Below are positions 24,479 to 37,126 of a stretch of DNA of 64,000 nt, one piece after another. Origin of the DNA: Bostrychus sinensis (lineage: Eukaryota > Chordata > Actinopteri > Gobiiformes > Eleotridae); the NCBI GenBank assembly GCA_020698575.1, contig CM036240.1, forward strand, positions 32,254,711 through 32,318,710, read 5' to 3'. Each line of letters begins with the position of its first letter. Positions within the stretch are counted from its first letter, which is position 1. The notes beneath the pieces were generated by a model. That model was given only the letters and a program-made list of their open reading frames with translations, did not search any database and was not told where the DNA came from. The position numbers were made by a program, and so were the translations under genes.

Positions 24479-24585
24479 TTAAATACTAGCTGTGACTGTG
24501 TAAAATTGCCCCTCCCGAAAAAGAAGAGAGGGCCAAAACTAAAATACATTTATTTTTACCATGAGAATAATGCACAGCGTTGTGT

Positions 24586-24668
24586 CTTAGGTTGCCCCGG
24601 CGGCAATGAAAGATGGGTCAAAATCAGAAAACAAATTTCCCTACAGGGACAATAAAGTATACCTTAAC
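24586..24668 (+). repeat. SINE 3' tail fragment
   Basis: The blocks 'ggcaatgaaagatgggtcaa', 'aaatttccctacagggaca' and 'ataaagtataccttaacc' match the tail of the SINE at 11841-12168. Confidence 0.65.
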
Positions 24669-26040
24669 CTGCCGTACTATTTTTTTTTCTATTTTTCTAT
24701 CATAAAATATAAATATTCTTGTCAATAAAAACAATAAACCTACATTTAAATAGTGTCATGTGAGACAGGAGAAAAATACTAATGAAATAGTATTTTAATA
24801 ATGCATATGTATGGAAAATGTCTTCTTTTGAGGAGCTGTTTTTAGGAGGAAACATTATAACAAGGTTAAACGCAAAAAAAAAGTTAGTTTAGCTGAAAGG
24901 TTTGGAGTAGCAAGTATGTTTAAGCTCAGGGCTGGAAGATGGCTTGAGTTGGAGAGGTTCACTTCACTCTGCGCAGAAAGTGAGTGGGTCGGGCCGCCCA
25001 GGCTAATTTCTTTCTGCCATACATCCGGAAATAGCATCCAATCTCCTTCTATTGTTCCTCTTGTTTTTTTGAGCCATTCTTGTTTCAGCATCAAATTATA
25101 CCCTTCAGACAGCTGCACATTATCACCGGGCTTTACTGGGGCTGAGTGACCTGAAAATCACAGACAAATGAGGCGGTGAACCAAAGAAACAATATATGTA
25201 AGGAGTGATTTAGGAGTCTGGTTAGGAGGGAACAAATGAGTGATTAATTCAAGCAAACAAAAGCTTCACAGGAGTCATTAGGACCTGAGTTATTAATATC
25301 CAAACTGCAAATGAAGTCAGGTTATTGAGAAGATGCTATCAGGCTGATGTATGAAGACTGGCTCGAGAAAATCAGTAATAAGGTTTAATACAAGGTGCCC
25401 AATGCAATCGAGACACATAAATTAGAGGTAGTCACAGTTTTAGGGCCAATGCTTTAGACATGGTTTGTTTGATGGGTCTGGTGTGGCAAGCCTTAAAGGT
25501 CTCCTAAACTCTCTAGAAAGATTTCATGTCTGCGCTCTTTAGTCTGGATGTTTGGTTCTGAACAAATCCTCAGGTGTAAAAAGCTCCTGAGGAACTGAGG
25601 TTCTTACCAAAGAGCTGCTCTCTGGTTCAGCAAAATGAGGTAGTCTCAGCCCGGACCAAGTTCTGGTTTGTTTGTAGTGTGAAATGGATAGCTTCCAACT
25701 TTTGCAACAAACACTCAAAGACGAACAAACACAAGTGTGAAAGAGGAAAGCAGATCCCAGTATGATTTAAAAATAGACTAGACTGATTTGCTGCTTTAAG
25801 CTCTGCTACAGCCCACCAACTGTATTTTTAAGACGTGGATTTCTTACAGACAGACCAGTATTTTTGTATCATACCTTGACATGTTTCTGCAGCTTATTTT
25901 TCTGCGATCTTCCTCAGAACTGTCACATGATGTTACTGTGACGTGTCTTTTCAGCTGATTTAAATGGGTTTGGTACTCTCTTCCTGCCTGGAGTTGTAGA
26001 ACGACAGTGCCATCCGCAGTCCCACTTCTTCAGAACTGCA
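24669..26040. other. No gene seen
   Basis: Opposed open frames 24855-25118 (minus) and 24916-25149 (plus) overlap each other and show no motif. The rest is unique-looking non-coding DNA. Confidence 0.45.
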
Positions 26041-26046
26041 TCCTAG

Positions 26047-26310
26047 TTATGCGAAAGCTGGTACGCCCCTTCGTCCCGATTTGGGAGCGCATTTCTGTAT
26101 CTCAATGGCCTTCTTGATCCAGCAATGGTGTTTGTTGCTCTCGGTGCCTATGACTCTGGCTTTGTCCCAGTCCATAATGTGGTTTAGCCTTTTGCAGTGG
26201 TCAACTTTTTCCATGTTTATGTTGTTCTTGTTCTGTTTGACGTTTTGTTGCTTGTGTGCTTGTGTTTTTGTTGTTTTTTCCCGCACAAATAAGCATCCGA
26301 AACATGCCAA
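26047..26310 (-). pseudogene. Penelope-like retroelement remnant, GIY-YIG endonuclease C-terminus
   Basis: The minus-strand frame encodes a stretch containing MDWDKARVIGTE followed by WIKKAIEIQK. This is the pattern at the end of the GIY-YIG endonuclease domain of fish Penelope-like elements, where a conserved 'hydrophobic-D-W-D' and a later 'R/K-W-I-K-E-A-I-x-I' are usual. The catalytic GIY and YIG residues would lie upstream and are not present in frame. Downstream sequence near 25870-25930 carries a 'ctgaggaagatcgcag' motif often seen after such domains. The first part of the 87-residue frame is not family-like. This is a short fossil, recognised by pattern only. Confidence 0.45.
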
Positions 26311-26602
26311 GGTACAAAAATATTGGTCTGTCTATAAGAAATTCACATATTAATATTAGAAGAAGACCAAATGAACCTTTTTGGACTATCCATTTTTACC
26401 ATCTCAGCAAAAGTATTGTTCAGTATCACTACAGTATTCTCCTAAACACATCAAAAAGGCTAAGTTTCCTGTAGGTGAGGCTAACTTTCTAATATAACAA
26501 GTATTCCATTCCATTACTCTGGGCCCAGGAGACCAATGTCTGAAACTCACTTTTAAAACATAAAGGCGCTGGCAACATTTAATAAAAAGAAGAGCGTAAA
26601 TC

Positions 26603-26749
26603 CTGGTGTGTGTCTGTGTGAGGCTGGTGTGTGTCTGTGTGAGGCTGGTGCGTGTCTGTGCAAAGCTGGTGTGTGTCTGTGTGAGGCTGGTGTGTGTCTG
26701 TGTGAGGCTGGTGCATGTCTGTGTGAGGCTGGTGTGTGTCTGTGTGAGG
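26603..26749. repeat. 21-bp minisatellite, 7 units
   Basis: The unit is CTGGTGTGTGTCTGTGTGAGG, with few substitutions. A seven-codon unit keeps a plus-strand frame open (26608-26823, repeated CLCEAGV peptide). This is a repeat artefact unless transcription is shown. Confidence 0.9.
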
Positions 26750-27099
26750 CTGGAGCTAAAGCTGTATTAGCTTCAGTAAACAGGAGACTACTTCCTGTTT
26801 ACCTCCAGCTTTCTGTGCATTAAATTAACTTATCTGCTCCACTTTAATACATTTTACCCAGTCGAAACAAAAAATTAAATGTTTAGATCCTCAACGCGAG
26901 AGCCGTACTTTGCTTAACTGGAAGCAGCTGTTGCTAATATATGCAAGCTTTATTTTTAGAAAAAGTTGCCTCAACATTACCTCGGCCTTTCGTGGAATAT
27001 GGCTGTTTATCACAAGGACAAGTACATATTTGATTAAAAAAAAAAAAACATTTTCATTTTTATTTCTGTCCTTTTGCTTGTTGTTTTTGCCTGAGTGAG

Positions 27100-27308
27100 G
27101 ATTCTCTCTCGTCCAATCAGCTCACAGCAGTGCCCACCTCTAACCGTTCCAGACGCTTAACCGTGCTGGACCCCATCAGGGAGGAGCGCCAAAAATAGAA
27201 TGGTTTGGACCACTTTTTGGGAACACTTTGGAATGCTTTGGAAAGTGAAAACCACCCCAAACCAACCCGTCTCACCCGTTCCGATCTCGTGGAAAAGCGC
27301 CTTAAATG
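27100..27308 (-). mobile_element. Fragment of a GC-rich TIR element
   Basis: On the minus strand it begins AAGGCGCTTTTCCACGAGAT, resembling the 'GGCGCTTTTCCACTG' termini of abundant fish MITEs. The other end is not found. Confidence 0.35.
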
Positions 27309-27329
27309 TCTACCAGTCACTTGCAAATA

Positions 27330-29580
27330 GTTGTGTAGATTTCACAGAATCTATAAACTGAAATGTCTTGTTCTGTTCTGCATGTGTCCTCAAACCTAGA
27401 GCTGGTTACCTTCCATCAGCACCATTATGTAAAAGGGTTAGGTACAACTGTCAGCGGTGTGGGCGGAATACATCATTTGCACTAAACGACTCATTATTAA
27501 CTGAACTTGAGGCTTAATTAAAAACACTATTTCATGTATTTTTAAAGACATGAAAACCAAAACTGTGGCTTGTGCATACTCCTACTTTGAGCCTAAGGTC
27601 TGATCAGCATGGTCAGTCACTACTCTTATGTTCTTTCACTCTGGTTATTCAACAATTGACAAGTGTGGGCCTGCTGAGGAGTGTTGCTATTACGACTGAT
27701 GAATTAGGTCCACAAAAACATGTTAATTCTTTGCAAAATCTACTTTATAGATTGTCATAAATAAAGGCTATCTCATAAACAAACTGCATACAATAACAGA
27801 GCTATAATTGTCACACTGACGGAGTTTACACAGTGCAGAAATAACCTTAAACTGGCTTACTTGGTATAATTATAAACAGTGTATGGTGGTGGAGTAGCTT
27901 TAATAAATGTTTGTGGGAAGTGTCTGCATACTGCTGCAGAGCTGAATATATTATGCATTTTCACTTTTTTTTTCTTCTCTATCTCGATGCCGGAGCCGCT
28001 GTGTGTTTGTGTGAGGTGACAACCCATCGTCCCACTCATCTGTGAAAAAATGCTGCTGACATTCTATTGTTTCAGCAACAATATCTCAGGTTAATTATGT
28101 CCACTGTCCGCTTTGTCAAACTGTGAGTTAAAAAGGTAAACTGATAAAACGTTTGGAATGAAGGGGGTCTGAGAGGTTTGAGGTTAAATGGTCAGGAATA
28201 GAGTTTAGAATGGAAAGGTTAAGTGTTTACAATGCAAAAAGTTTATAGAATGTGGTATATTTTTCCTGGCATGAGGGTGCATGTTGGCAGAGTGGTTAGC
28301 CCTCCTACACCCCTAAGAGATTTTTTGATGTTTTGCAACACTTTTTTGTGGATAACGTTTGCTGTGTTGATTCAGTAAGCATAGATTTTACCTCAGATGT
28401 GTATTTTGAGTTTCAGATTTCAAGATAAAAAAAAAAAAAATGCTGTCCAAAAAAATAGCCCTTTGTGGGCTCAACATGGGATGCGACACTTCTCCTCTAT
28501 GTGTTTCCTATGGAAGCTGAGCGAAAAGGCAATGCTCACGAGTCTCCCTACTATGAAGCGACACACAACACTCATGCTCATGAAATGCTCGTGCATGTCC
28601 TCGTGCACATGCTGGCTTGCGACGCGATCTAAGAAAGTTGAAAAATGTTCAACTTTGCGGTGCCATCGCCCAACAAGAACCAATCAGCGGGAGTTTAATA
28701 AACAGACCAATGAGTGGACAGGATGCTCAGTCACTGAGATCTTCATGGAGGAGAAATTAATAGCCTCGTATCAGGTTTTAGGACATTTCCAGATGTGATT
28801 ACAGCGATGTAAAAAAACAAAACAAAACTGTAGCCTATTCACCTTTTTTTCCTTCTAGTAGGCCTACCCAGGCCATAGACCCATGCATGCCTTTTTCTTG
28901 TTATAGAACAGACTCATACTAAAAGTCTACTTCAATCAGTTTGAATAAAATCTTGCTGTGAGAGCCAAGTCTATATTTGTAATTTTCTTTCCCCACTTTA
29001 AAACCTGAAATTCCCTTTCATTTGACAGCCAATTTATTCGGTGGGAGACCTGCGATTTGCTTTGGAACTCGCAAATTACTCACTCTGTCACTGGCTGCTG
29101 CCACTCATCGCCTCTCGTGTGTCGGGTCATCACATGTTGGCGCTGAGTTTCGTTGGTCGCTGATGTTTGTTGCCTCCTGTGTGTCGAGCCCATTACCCCT
29201 AAGACATTTTTTTTTTTGTGCCACTGACTCCAATTCAAACAATATTTTTAGAGAACACTGTCATTGCAATATAAATTCACATCTTTATCAAGTATTTCAT
29301 GGGTTCATGATAGTGAGGGATTGGAACTCTAGTTATTGTTTTCTACTAGGTGGCACCATTTCCCCACATATGATAGATAGAGCTATAAATTGGGAAATGG
29401 CCCCATTAATGCTTGTATAGATTATCTGTCTGCAAGGCAATTAAATAAATAAATACATTTGGGTGTGTTTTAGGGTTGTCATTGGTGTGAAAGATTGTGT
29501 TGAGAAATTAGGATTTTTTTGTCTGTGTGCACACATAAAAAATGAAGTGAAGTCTCTGTGTGTGTTTGGATATGTGTATG
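27330..29580. other. No supported gene; degenerate repeats likely
   Basis: A complex segment at 28470-28700, ending in 'ccaatcagcg', and another at 29095-29190 look like parts of an old DNA transposon, but ends could not be paired. A tRNA-like box A (TGGCAGAGTGGTTAGC) occurs near 28284. The open frames 28397-28798 and 29022-29420 have no recognisable domain. Confidence 0.35.
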
Positions 29581-29584
29581 CACC

Positions 29585-29722
29585 ACATAAACTGGAATTT
29601 AAGGGCTTAAATTCCATGAACAGAATAAATTTTTCCTATGGTGAGGACTGAAGTTAATCATTGTGACCGTGAAACAAATTATAATTATGCATTATTAGAT
29701 AATTTTTTGATGGCAGTGCATT
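29585..29722 (+). repeat. Local direct repeat, copy 1
   Basis: Shares 'actggaatttaagg', 'gaggactgaagttaat' and 'attagat ... tatggcagt' blocks with 29946-30092, in the same order. Confidence 0.75.
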
Positions 29723-29836
29723 TGCACCTTAGGTGTAAAGATGTGGCTAAAAATGCTGTATCTGCCACTACACAAAAATTTCAAATCTAATAAAATGTAT
29801 GCTAATTTTTCACACTCACAAGCTCTGATACTCCAC

Positions 29837-29888
29837 CACAAAAAATAAAAATAAAAAAATAAAATAAAAAATAAAATAAAATAAAAAA
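29837..29888. repeat. AAAATA-type simple repeat
   Basis: Imperfect A-rich tandem repeat of AAAATA/AAATA units. Confidence 0.85.
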
Positions 29889-29945
29889 TGTAGTTTGGAT
29901 TTACAAAAAAGAAATCAAACTTCAAATCAAATCAACTTGTAATCA

Positions 29946-30092
29946 CAAAAACTGGAATTTAAGGGGTTAAATTTAATAAACAGAATGAATTTTGCTATCC
30001 ATGATGAGGACTGAAGTTAATTATTGTAACCATGAAAAAAAAAAAAAAAAAAAAAAAAAGTTTACTATTAGATTATTTTTCTATGGCAGTCT
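29946..30092 (+). repeat. Local direct repeat, copy 2
   Basis: Second copy of 29585-29722, about 360 bp downstream. It is interrupted by a poly-A run at about 30032-30059. Confidence 0.75.
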
Positions 30093-30272
30093 TAGGCTGA
30101 CCTCTCTATGAGATGCCCTCCTTTTCATGAATTCCTCAGCAGCCTTGTCCCATGTAGGTGTGCCAGGTTGTGTGTTCTCACAGCTGGTCTCCTGCTTCTC
30201 AAGCCAACTTTGTGAAGTCTCCTCATAGTTTGAGTGCACACCTGGACACTGTTGCCTCCTAAAGGTTATTTT

Positions 30273-30740
30273 CAGTGATGGAAGAAGTACAGATAAAAGA
30301 GCAAAAATGTACTCAATAAAAGCTAAAAAAATTATCACATGAACATTTCTACTTAAGGCAAAGAATAAAAATACTTACTTTCAAGTGTACTTGTGAGTAA
30401 AAATGTAAAAATATTTCGCACAGATTGAACAAGCGGGATTTTGCTGAAAAAATGGGATGAAATCTAATGGTTAACCAGAGCTTTAGAAGAGTACTACTTT
30501 ACTGCAACTTTTATACTTATGTACTATAATGACACAGCAAAAAGTAATGATTTTAAACAAAACTCAAAATACTTTTTACTTCAAGCCAATAAAAAAAAAT
30601 AAAAAAATACTGGAATAAAAAGTACAGATACTTACTCTAAAATGTAGTGAAGTAAAAGTATTCCTTGTAAAATTCACACAAGTAAAGTACAGATACATGA
30701 AAATTGTACTTAAGTAAAGTAACTACAGTATTTTGAATAC
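30273..30740. mobile_element. Degraded hAT MITE, AAGTAAAAGTA family
   Basis: The left end CAGTGATGGAAGAAGTACAG is a mutated form of the family terminus. The interior has many AAGTAAAGTA and AAAAGTA motifs. The right terminus is lost. Confidence 0.6.
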
Positions 30741-31599
30741 TATAAGTTGCACTTTTTTTTATAGTTTGGCTGGTTCTGCGACATAAATATCAAAATATAT
30801 GACTGACATGAACCAAGGAGTAAACATTACCATCTACAGCCAAGAGAAGGCGCTCTAGGCTTGTGACAACTCCTGTCAGAAGTATTCAGTGATGTGGAAT
30901 GAGATTGGGAGCTTGGTGAACTTGCAACATCTCATTTGCCATTTGTCTGAGAACATAATAGCAAAAAAAAAAAAAACAACAACAACAACCCAGTCTGTTA
31001 ATAAAAATTGTTAAAAAAAAATGTAATTGTGAACATAAAATCATGAATCTAATCAAATCAAATTGTGACTTGAGTGCATTGTTACATCCCTACAACAAAA
31101 CCATTAATATCAGAGAAGTGTTGCTCCTTCATCCATCTCCAGTCCTCAAGAGGAGGAAGATAAATGAATGATTGTTTTTACAAACTGGGCAAGAAGCCAT
31201 ACAGCCCAAGATAAATATAAAAGACCACTGCAAAAATGATTAGTTTCTCAGGTTTTTATCTTTTACAGATGCAATTTGCTGCTCCTTATTTTCTCCTTTG
31301 AAATAAAACTATTGTTCTTTAAAACTCATAAAGCACAGTGGAAAATGGGAGAGAATAAGACTTTTCAGTGGGCTCTTTTTTTTTTTTTTTTCCCTGAGCA
31401 TGACCTAGACTCTTCAGTGATAATGTTCTTTCTAAAATACAATAATCCTGAAAAGTAAAAAAAACACATTTCCTTTTTACATTTTGAAACCGTTACATAG
31501 CCACTGTAATTTCAATTTCAGAGACAGTGTTGCTGGAAACCCTCACATGTTAAATCTCAAACTGTGTGGCTTCTTTAAATGGAATTTGCCTGTGAGAAG

Positions 31600-31960
31600 G
31601 CGCTAAGTGCAGGTTCAGCAGTTTGGGGCAGCTGACAGAGCAGTGGCCTGTAATAGACCACCTTCCTTTAGAACCACACAGGGAGATGAGAAAAACCGAG
31701 AGAGGGAGAAGAGAAGAGAACAGCGGCTCATATCTGCCTCTGAAGTGTGGCCGGCGGAGCGTGGCGAGGTTTCGGTGACGCCGGCTGGTCTGTCTGTGGC
31801 AGCCGTCATTAATGGAACAGACTGGAGGCAGATTTGAACGGGTCGTGTGTCCTTGAGTGCGTCTCTTTTGAATTTCAGACGAAGGGGGTGGAATAGAGGA
31901 AGACTATTCAGCGTAGGCAGCAAAGCAAGAGCAGCCACCAGAACTGGAGACTTGTACCTT
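31600..31960. promoter_or_regulatory. Candidate conserved non-coding block
   Basis: This is complex, GC-richer DNA in an AT-rich setting, without repeat signatures. Two opposed frames overlap across it, so neither is convincing as coding. It contains 'gtcattaatgg' (homeodomain-type TAAT core). Regulatory role is only inferred. Confidence 0.25.
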
Positions 31961-33119
31961 TCTGCAAACCACTCATACATGGGACACGCCATTTAAGAGA
32001 TACTATATATGCACCAGTTCTGAATATAGAGGAAGACTTTTGCGGTTGTATTGAAAGATTTCTGTTAAAGGTTTAAATAAAAATATTTGAATTTTATAAT
32101 TTGTTTTAATACTTTTAAAAATACCACAGTCTGTCACAGTAGTACAGTAGTTGTCAGTACAGTAATGCTTTCCCATGACTTTTATATTTAACCTTTATTC
32201 CCCAATTTAAAAAAAAATAAAAAGTTATTACTGTTCAGTGACAAAAGTGTCCCTGTCACAAGTGTCCCCTGTTGCGTAAATCAGTTAATCAGCTTGTGCC
32301 TTGTTCATAAAAAACAAATATTTCATTATTATCACAATTGTAACCCTGCTTTGTGCCAGTGTTACTAACTGGCTCAGGTCAGGAACAAAAGAGGATTCTA
32401 CAAAAATCTATTTATTTTTATTTTTTATTTTTTATTTTTTAGGTATTTCTTTAAAGTAGGTGTAAAAGTGTTTGTAATATGCATCAGTGGTGTAAGCAGT
32501 GCTTGAAGGTGTAAGTGTTTGTGTGGGCAAAGATTACCAACAACATTGTTTTGTTTTTTTGTTTTTTTAATCCAGCTCCTAACTTTTTGTTACTACAAGA
32601 AAGAAATCCCAAATCCATCTAAATCAGCATTGTTGGTAATCTTTGACAGACCCAAGGCTGTAATAACCTCCCCTAGAAAAATCCACTTATTTCTTTTTTT
32701 TTCTGTGTGTGGGTTTTTTACAAAAAAAAAAAAAAAAAAAAAAAAAAACTGAGATGCTTTTACCTACACTGGCATAAAAAGAGTTAAAATTTTGAAAATA
32801 ATAAAATATTTAGTTTTTTAAAAAATTGGTTAAAAGATTTATGCAAAAAGTTGAAAAAATATGAAATTATATTATTTCTATGATGTGACTGAGGCACTTT
32901 TTTCAAATTTCAGGTAACAAATTCACTAATGCCATAATAAACGGGTGAAGAGACCAGCACAGGGCAGTGGAATGTTGCTCTGTTGTGTGCTTTTGAACAG
33001 AAATAGTGAAAAACAAACAAACAAACAAAAAAAAAAAAACATTTTACTTCCTTGAACTTTTTGTGTTATCCCATTTTACTACAAAATGCAAAATAGCTGT
33101 AAGGAATCCGTGGAAACAT

Positions 33120-33185
33120 AGCTGTACCTTAGCTGTACCTGTACTCACTAACTCTGAGGTTGGCGGTTCAATCCCTGCTATCCTG
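33120..33185 (+). repeat. tRNA-like SINE head fragment
   Basis: The sequence 'actcactaactctgaggttggcggttcaatccctgc' carries a box B-like GGCGGTTCAATCCC. It is related to 38415-38530. Confidence 0.45.
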
Positions 33186-35231
33186 CTATTGCATACTATT
33201 GTTGTGGAAATGCGCCAAATTGTAAAGCAACTTTTATTGTCTATGCTGTATTAAACTATTGCATTATTTGTAGTAGTATACCATTTTTTGGATAAATGGA
33301 TGAGAGCAGACTGGATGTTTGTAGATTGGTCAATGCTTCCTGGAGTGGGCGGGGATTTGTGGGAGAAGCGGAGGTTTAAGGAATTGAGCGTTCTGTGGCC
33401 TCAAGAATTCAGCGCCTTGAGAGAAAGCTAAAAAAAAAGTCAATTTTGCATAATAACGCGCCCTTTATAAAGAAAAAAATGAAATATCTGTTCAAGCTAC
33501 GAGAATGGTAGCTATAACCCTGGCAGCGTTACGCCATTTACTTATTTTGATTATGATTAATGAAAACAGGATATGTATAAACAAAGTATGAATAACATTC
33601 TGTGTTGTACAGGCTATATTTTTAACACAAATTCCTAAAGTACCCTAATACTTAACTGCATTCCAAAAGCACCTCTGCATGCACACCACTTTAGCCTATT
33701 TGCAGTTATTAACCACGTGGCAGCAGCTATAAAAGTAAACTTAGAGTTAACTAAATAATAGATCATGTAAGATTGCGTAACATCAGTGAATGTAAAAGCT
33801 CAAGTGTCTGTTTGATGAAAATATCACTGAAAATGCTCACTTCACAAGAACTGATCTGCTCAAGGGTCTTTCAATAAGCTTAAATTGGCACCGACTTAGT
33901 TACTGACTTCTATTGTTACATTTCTATCAAAGTCTGAGTTGCACTGATTGCTATAATGTGAAGCCTTTTGCAACTTCTTTTTTAATGATTTTAGTTTGAG
34001 GTAGAATAGTGCTATTGAGACGGTGAGACCATTTTGGAGACAGTGCTCTGTTATTTACTCCAGCCTTGACATGTCTGTGCAATCTACATGCTAACAATCC
34101 ACAGTCCTAAAGACATATCTGGCACATTTTACTTCTGAGGACATAGCTAGAGCCATATTTAAGTATATATAATAATTCAAATCCATGCATCCTTTCGGGT
34201 GTTCCCCCAGCTCTGCATGTTTCTTCAGGGATGTGCTCAGGGCCTTGTATTGTGATAAACTCTGTAGTGAGTGTAGCATAGCCCTGGGGCCCAGTTCATC
34301 ACATCTGACTCTGAAGGGCCCAGAGGACGGGTCTTATCAGGGGCCAACACTTTATCAGCTGCTCTTTAAGTGGAGCAGTTGAGTCTGAACTCCTGCAGGG
34401 TTAAGGAAGTCTTCGGGTAAGAACACACTTGACAGATTACAACTAATGTGACTTTTAATCAGCCTACAATATTAACAGAAGTACTCAGGGTCACTGTATG
34501 TCTGGCTAAGTTTTACTGCAATAAATATTAATTCTGCCAATATAGATTTGTATTGATTTCAACTCTGGAATGCCTCAAGATTTAGACCTCCATACTGGAC
34601 ACATTGACTGATTTCTAATACATATTTATAGAAATTTTCCAAAGTTTGATTTCACTGTTGTTGTCACTTCTTAGCAACTTCTACTTCATTCTTTCCGAAC
34701 ATGTATCCAGTTTTTATCAGTATGTCTGACCTCTGTTAAAAAGTGTGTTCAGATAACATCTTAAATTTTATGAGCTACAGTTAGATGGAGCGATAATTTA
34801 TACAAGCCCCTGATATGACTGTCAGAAAATTAAGTTTTGCCTTCTGTTCACTAAAACCTTTTAACCATTTACTTCACTCTGTTTTTGTCACACAAACAAT
34901 ATGACAACAAGTCAAAAAGTGAGTACAAAAAAAACAACAAAATCTTATATCAAAAAACTGTTCCACAGTGGTACAGAAAAGTGTTTTTACAACGTAGCTT
35001 AATGGGGCTGTTCTAAAGAGTAACTGCCTAGGTCGCTGGATCACCGACCTAGTGATTTTGTTAGAAATCAGATTAATGTCTGGGGGCTGTTCTTTTTTTC
35101 TGTTTATTTAATTAAACAAATAAATAAGTGGTTAAATTGGTTAGTGGTTGGTTTGTCTGAGCTGTAGAACGTGTACATTTATATCTTTTGTAAACAGTAT
35201 TGTGTGTATATATATAAAAAAAAAAAAAAAT

Positions 35232-37126
35232 TGTCCTCTCGCCCTCCGCGGGCGGTTTCATCCATCCAAGCTCGGGTCCTCTACCAGAGGCCTGGGAGCT
35301 TGAGGGTTCTGCGCAGTATCTTTGCTGTTCCTAGGACTGCGCTCTTCTGGACTGAGATGTCTGATGTTTTTCCTGGGATCTGCTGTAGCCACTCTTCCAG
35401 TTTGGGGGTTACTGCCCCGAGTGCTCCGATGACCACGGGCACCACTGTTGCCTTCACTTTCCAGGCCTTCTCAAGTTCTTCTTTGAGGCCTTGGTACTTC
35501 TCCAGTTTCTCGTGTTCCTTTTTCCTGATGTTACAATCGCTTGGTATTGCGATGTCAACCACAACGGCTTTCCTCTGCTGTTTGTCCATCACCACAATGT
35601 CCGGTTGGTTCGCCACTACCATTTTGTCTGTCTGGATCTGGAAGTCCCACAGGATCTTAGCTCGGTCATTCTCTATCACCTTTGGAGGTGTTTCCCATCT
35701 TGACCTCGGGACTTCCAGACTGTACTCTGCACAGATGTTCCTGTACACTATACCAGCCACTTGGTTATGACGCTCCATGTATGCTTTCCCTGCCAGCATC
35801 TTACAGCCTGCAGTTATGTGCTGGATTGTCTCAGGGGCCTCTTTGCACAGTCTGCACCTGGGGTCTTGTCTTGTATGGTAGATCTGGGCCTCTATTGCTC
35901 TGGTGCTCAAGGCCTGCTCCTGTGCAGCCATGATCAGTGCCTCTGTGCTGTCCTTCAGTCCAGCCCTTTCTAGCCATTGGTAGGATTTCTCGATGTCAGC
36001 CACTTCAGTTATCTGTCGATGGTACATCCCATGTAGGGGCTTTTCCTCCCATGATGGTTCCTCCAGCACCTCGTCCTCTGTTTTCCACTGCCTGAGACAT
36101 TCACTGAGAACATATGTTGAGGCTATCTTCCTGATGTAGTCAAGGATCTTGGATGTTTCATCCTGGACAGTGGTTCTGACACTCACTAGTCCTCTGCCTC
36201 CTTCCTTGCGCTTAGTGTACAGTCTCAGGGTGCTGGATTTGGGGTGGAACCCTCCATGCATGGTTAGGAGCTTTCGTGTTTTCACATCTGTGGTCTGAAT
36301 CTCTTCCTTTGGCCAGCTTATTATTCCCGCAGGGTATCTGATGACCGGCAGGGCATAGCTGTTGATTGCCCGGACTTTGTTCTTGCCATTGAGCTGACTC
36401 CTTAGGACTTGCCTTACTCGTTGGAGGTATTTGGCTGTGGCTGCTTTTCTTGTGACCTGGTCCAGGTTGCCATTTGCTTGTTGGATTCCAAGGTACTTGT
36501 AGCTGTCCTCAATGTCTGCTATTCTGCCGTCTGGGAGTGGGACCCCTACTGTATGGACTACCTTCCCTCTCTTTGTCACCATCCGCCCACACTTCTCAAG
36601 TCCGAATGACATTCCGATGTCATTGCTGTAGATCCTGGTTGTGTGGATCAGTGAGTCAATGTCTCTCTCGCTCTTGGCGTACAGCTTGATATCATCCATG
36701 TAGAGGAGGTGACTGATGGTGGCCCCGTTCCTGAGTCGGTACCCATAGCCAGTCTTGGTGATTATCTGGCTGAGGGGGTTCAGACCTATGCAGAACAGCA
36801 GCGGGGACAGAGCATCTCCTTGGTATATCCCACATTTGATGGACACTTGTGCAATTGGCTTGCAGTTGGCCTCAAGGGTGGTCTTCCACTGCCTCATCGA
36901 GTTTGCAATGAAGGCTCTTAGAGTCCTGTTGATGTTATACATCTCCAAGCATTCTATGATCCATGTGTGTGGCATTGAGTCATAGGCTTTCTTGTAATCA
37001 ATCCAGGCGGTGCACAGATTAGTGTGTCTGGCTTTGCAATCCTGAGCGACTGTTCTATCTACGAGCAGCTGGTGTTTAGCTCCTCTGGTGTTTTTACCAA
37101 TGCCCTTCTGTGCTGTGCTCATGTAT

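Larger units (their letters stand above)
30745..35231. other. Gene-free stretch
   Basis: The sequence is AT-rich, with poly-A at about 32721-32748 and a TTTTTA-type run at about 32405-32440. A complex block at 31600-31960 and a small SINE-like piece at 33120-33185 are listed separately. A short perfect palindrome (CTAGGTCG arms) lies at 35028-35052. No gene is supported. Confidence 0.5.

Noticed and set aside
28397..28798. 133-codon plus-strand open frame
   Set aside because: It includes a poly-A-encoded lysine run and cysteine-rich sequence, and probably overlaps transposon-derived DNA. No homology pattern seen.
29022..29420. 132-codon plus-strand open frame
   Set aside because: No domain, contains a poly-T-encoded Phe run, and no splice or promoter context.
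35028..35052. Perfect 8-bp inverted repeat CTAGGTCG with 9-bp loop
   Set aside because: Too short and isolated to argue for function; expected by chance in 64 kb.
35171..35770. 199-codon plus-strand open frame
   Set aside because: It is the antisense shadow of the LINE coding sequence.
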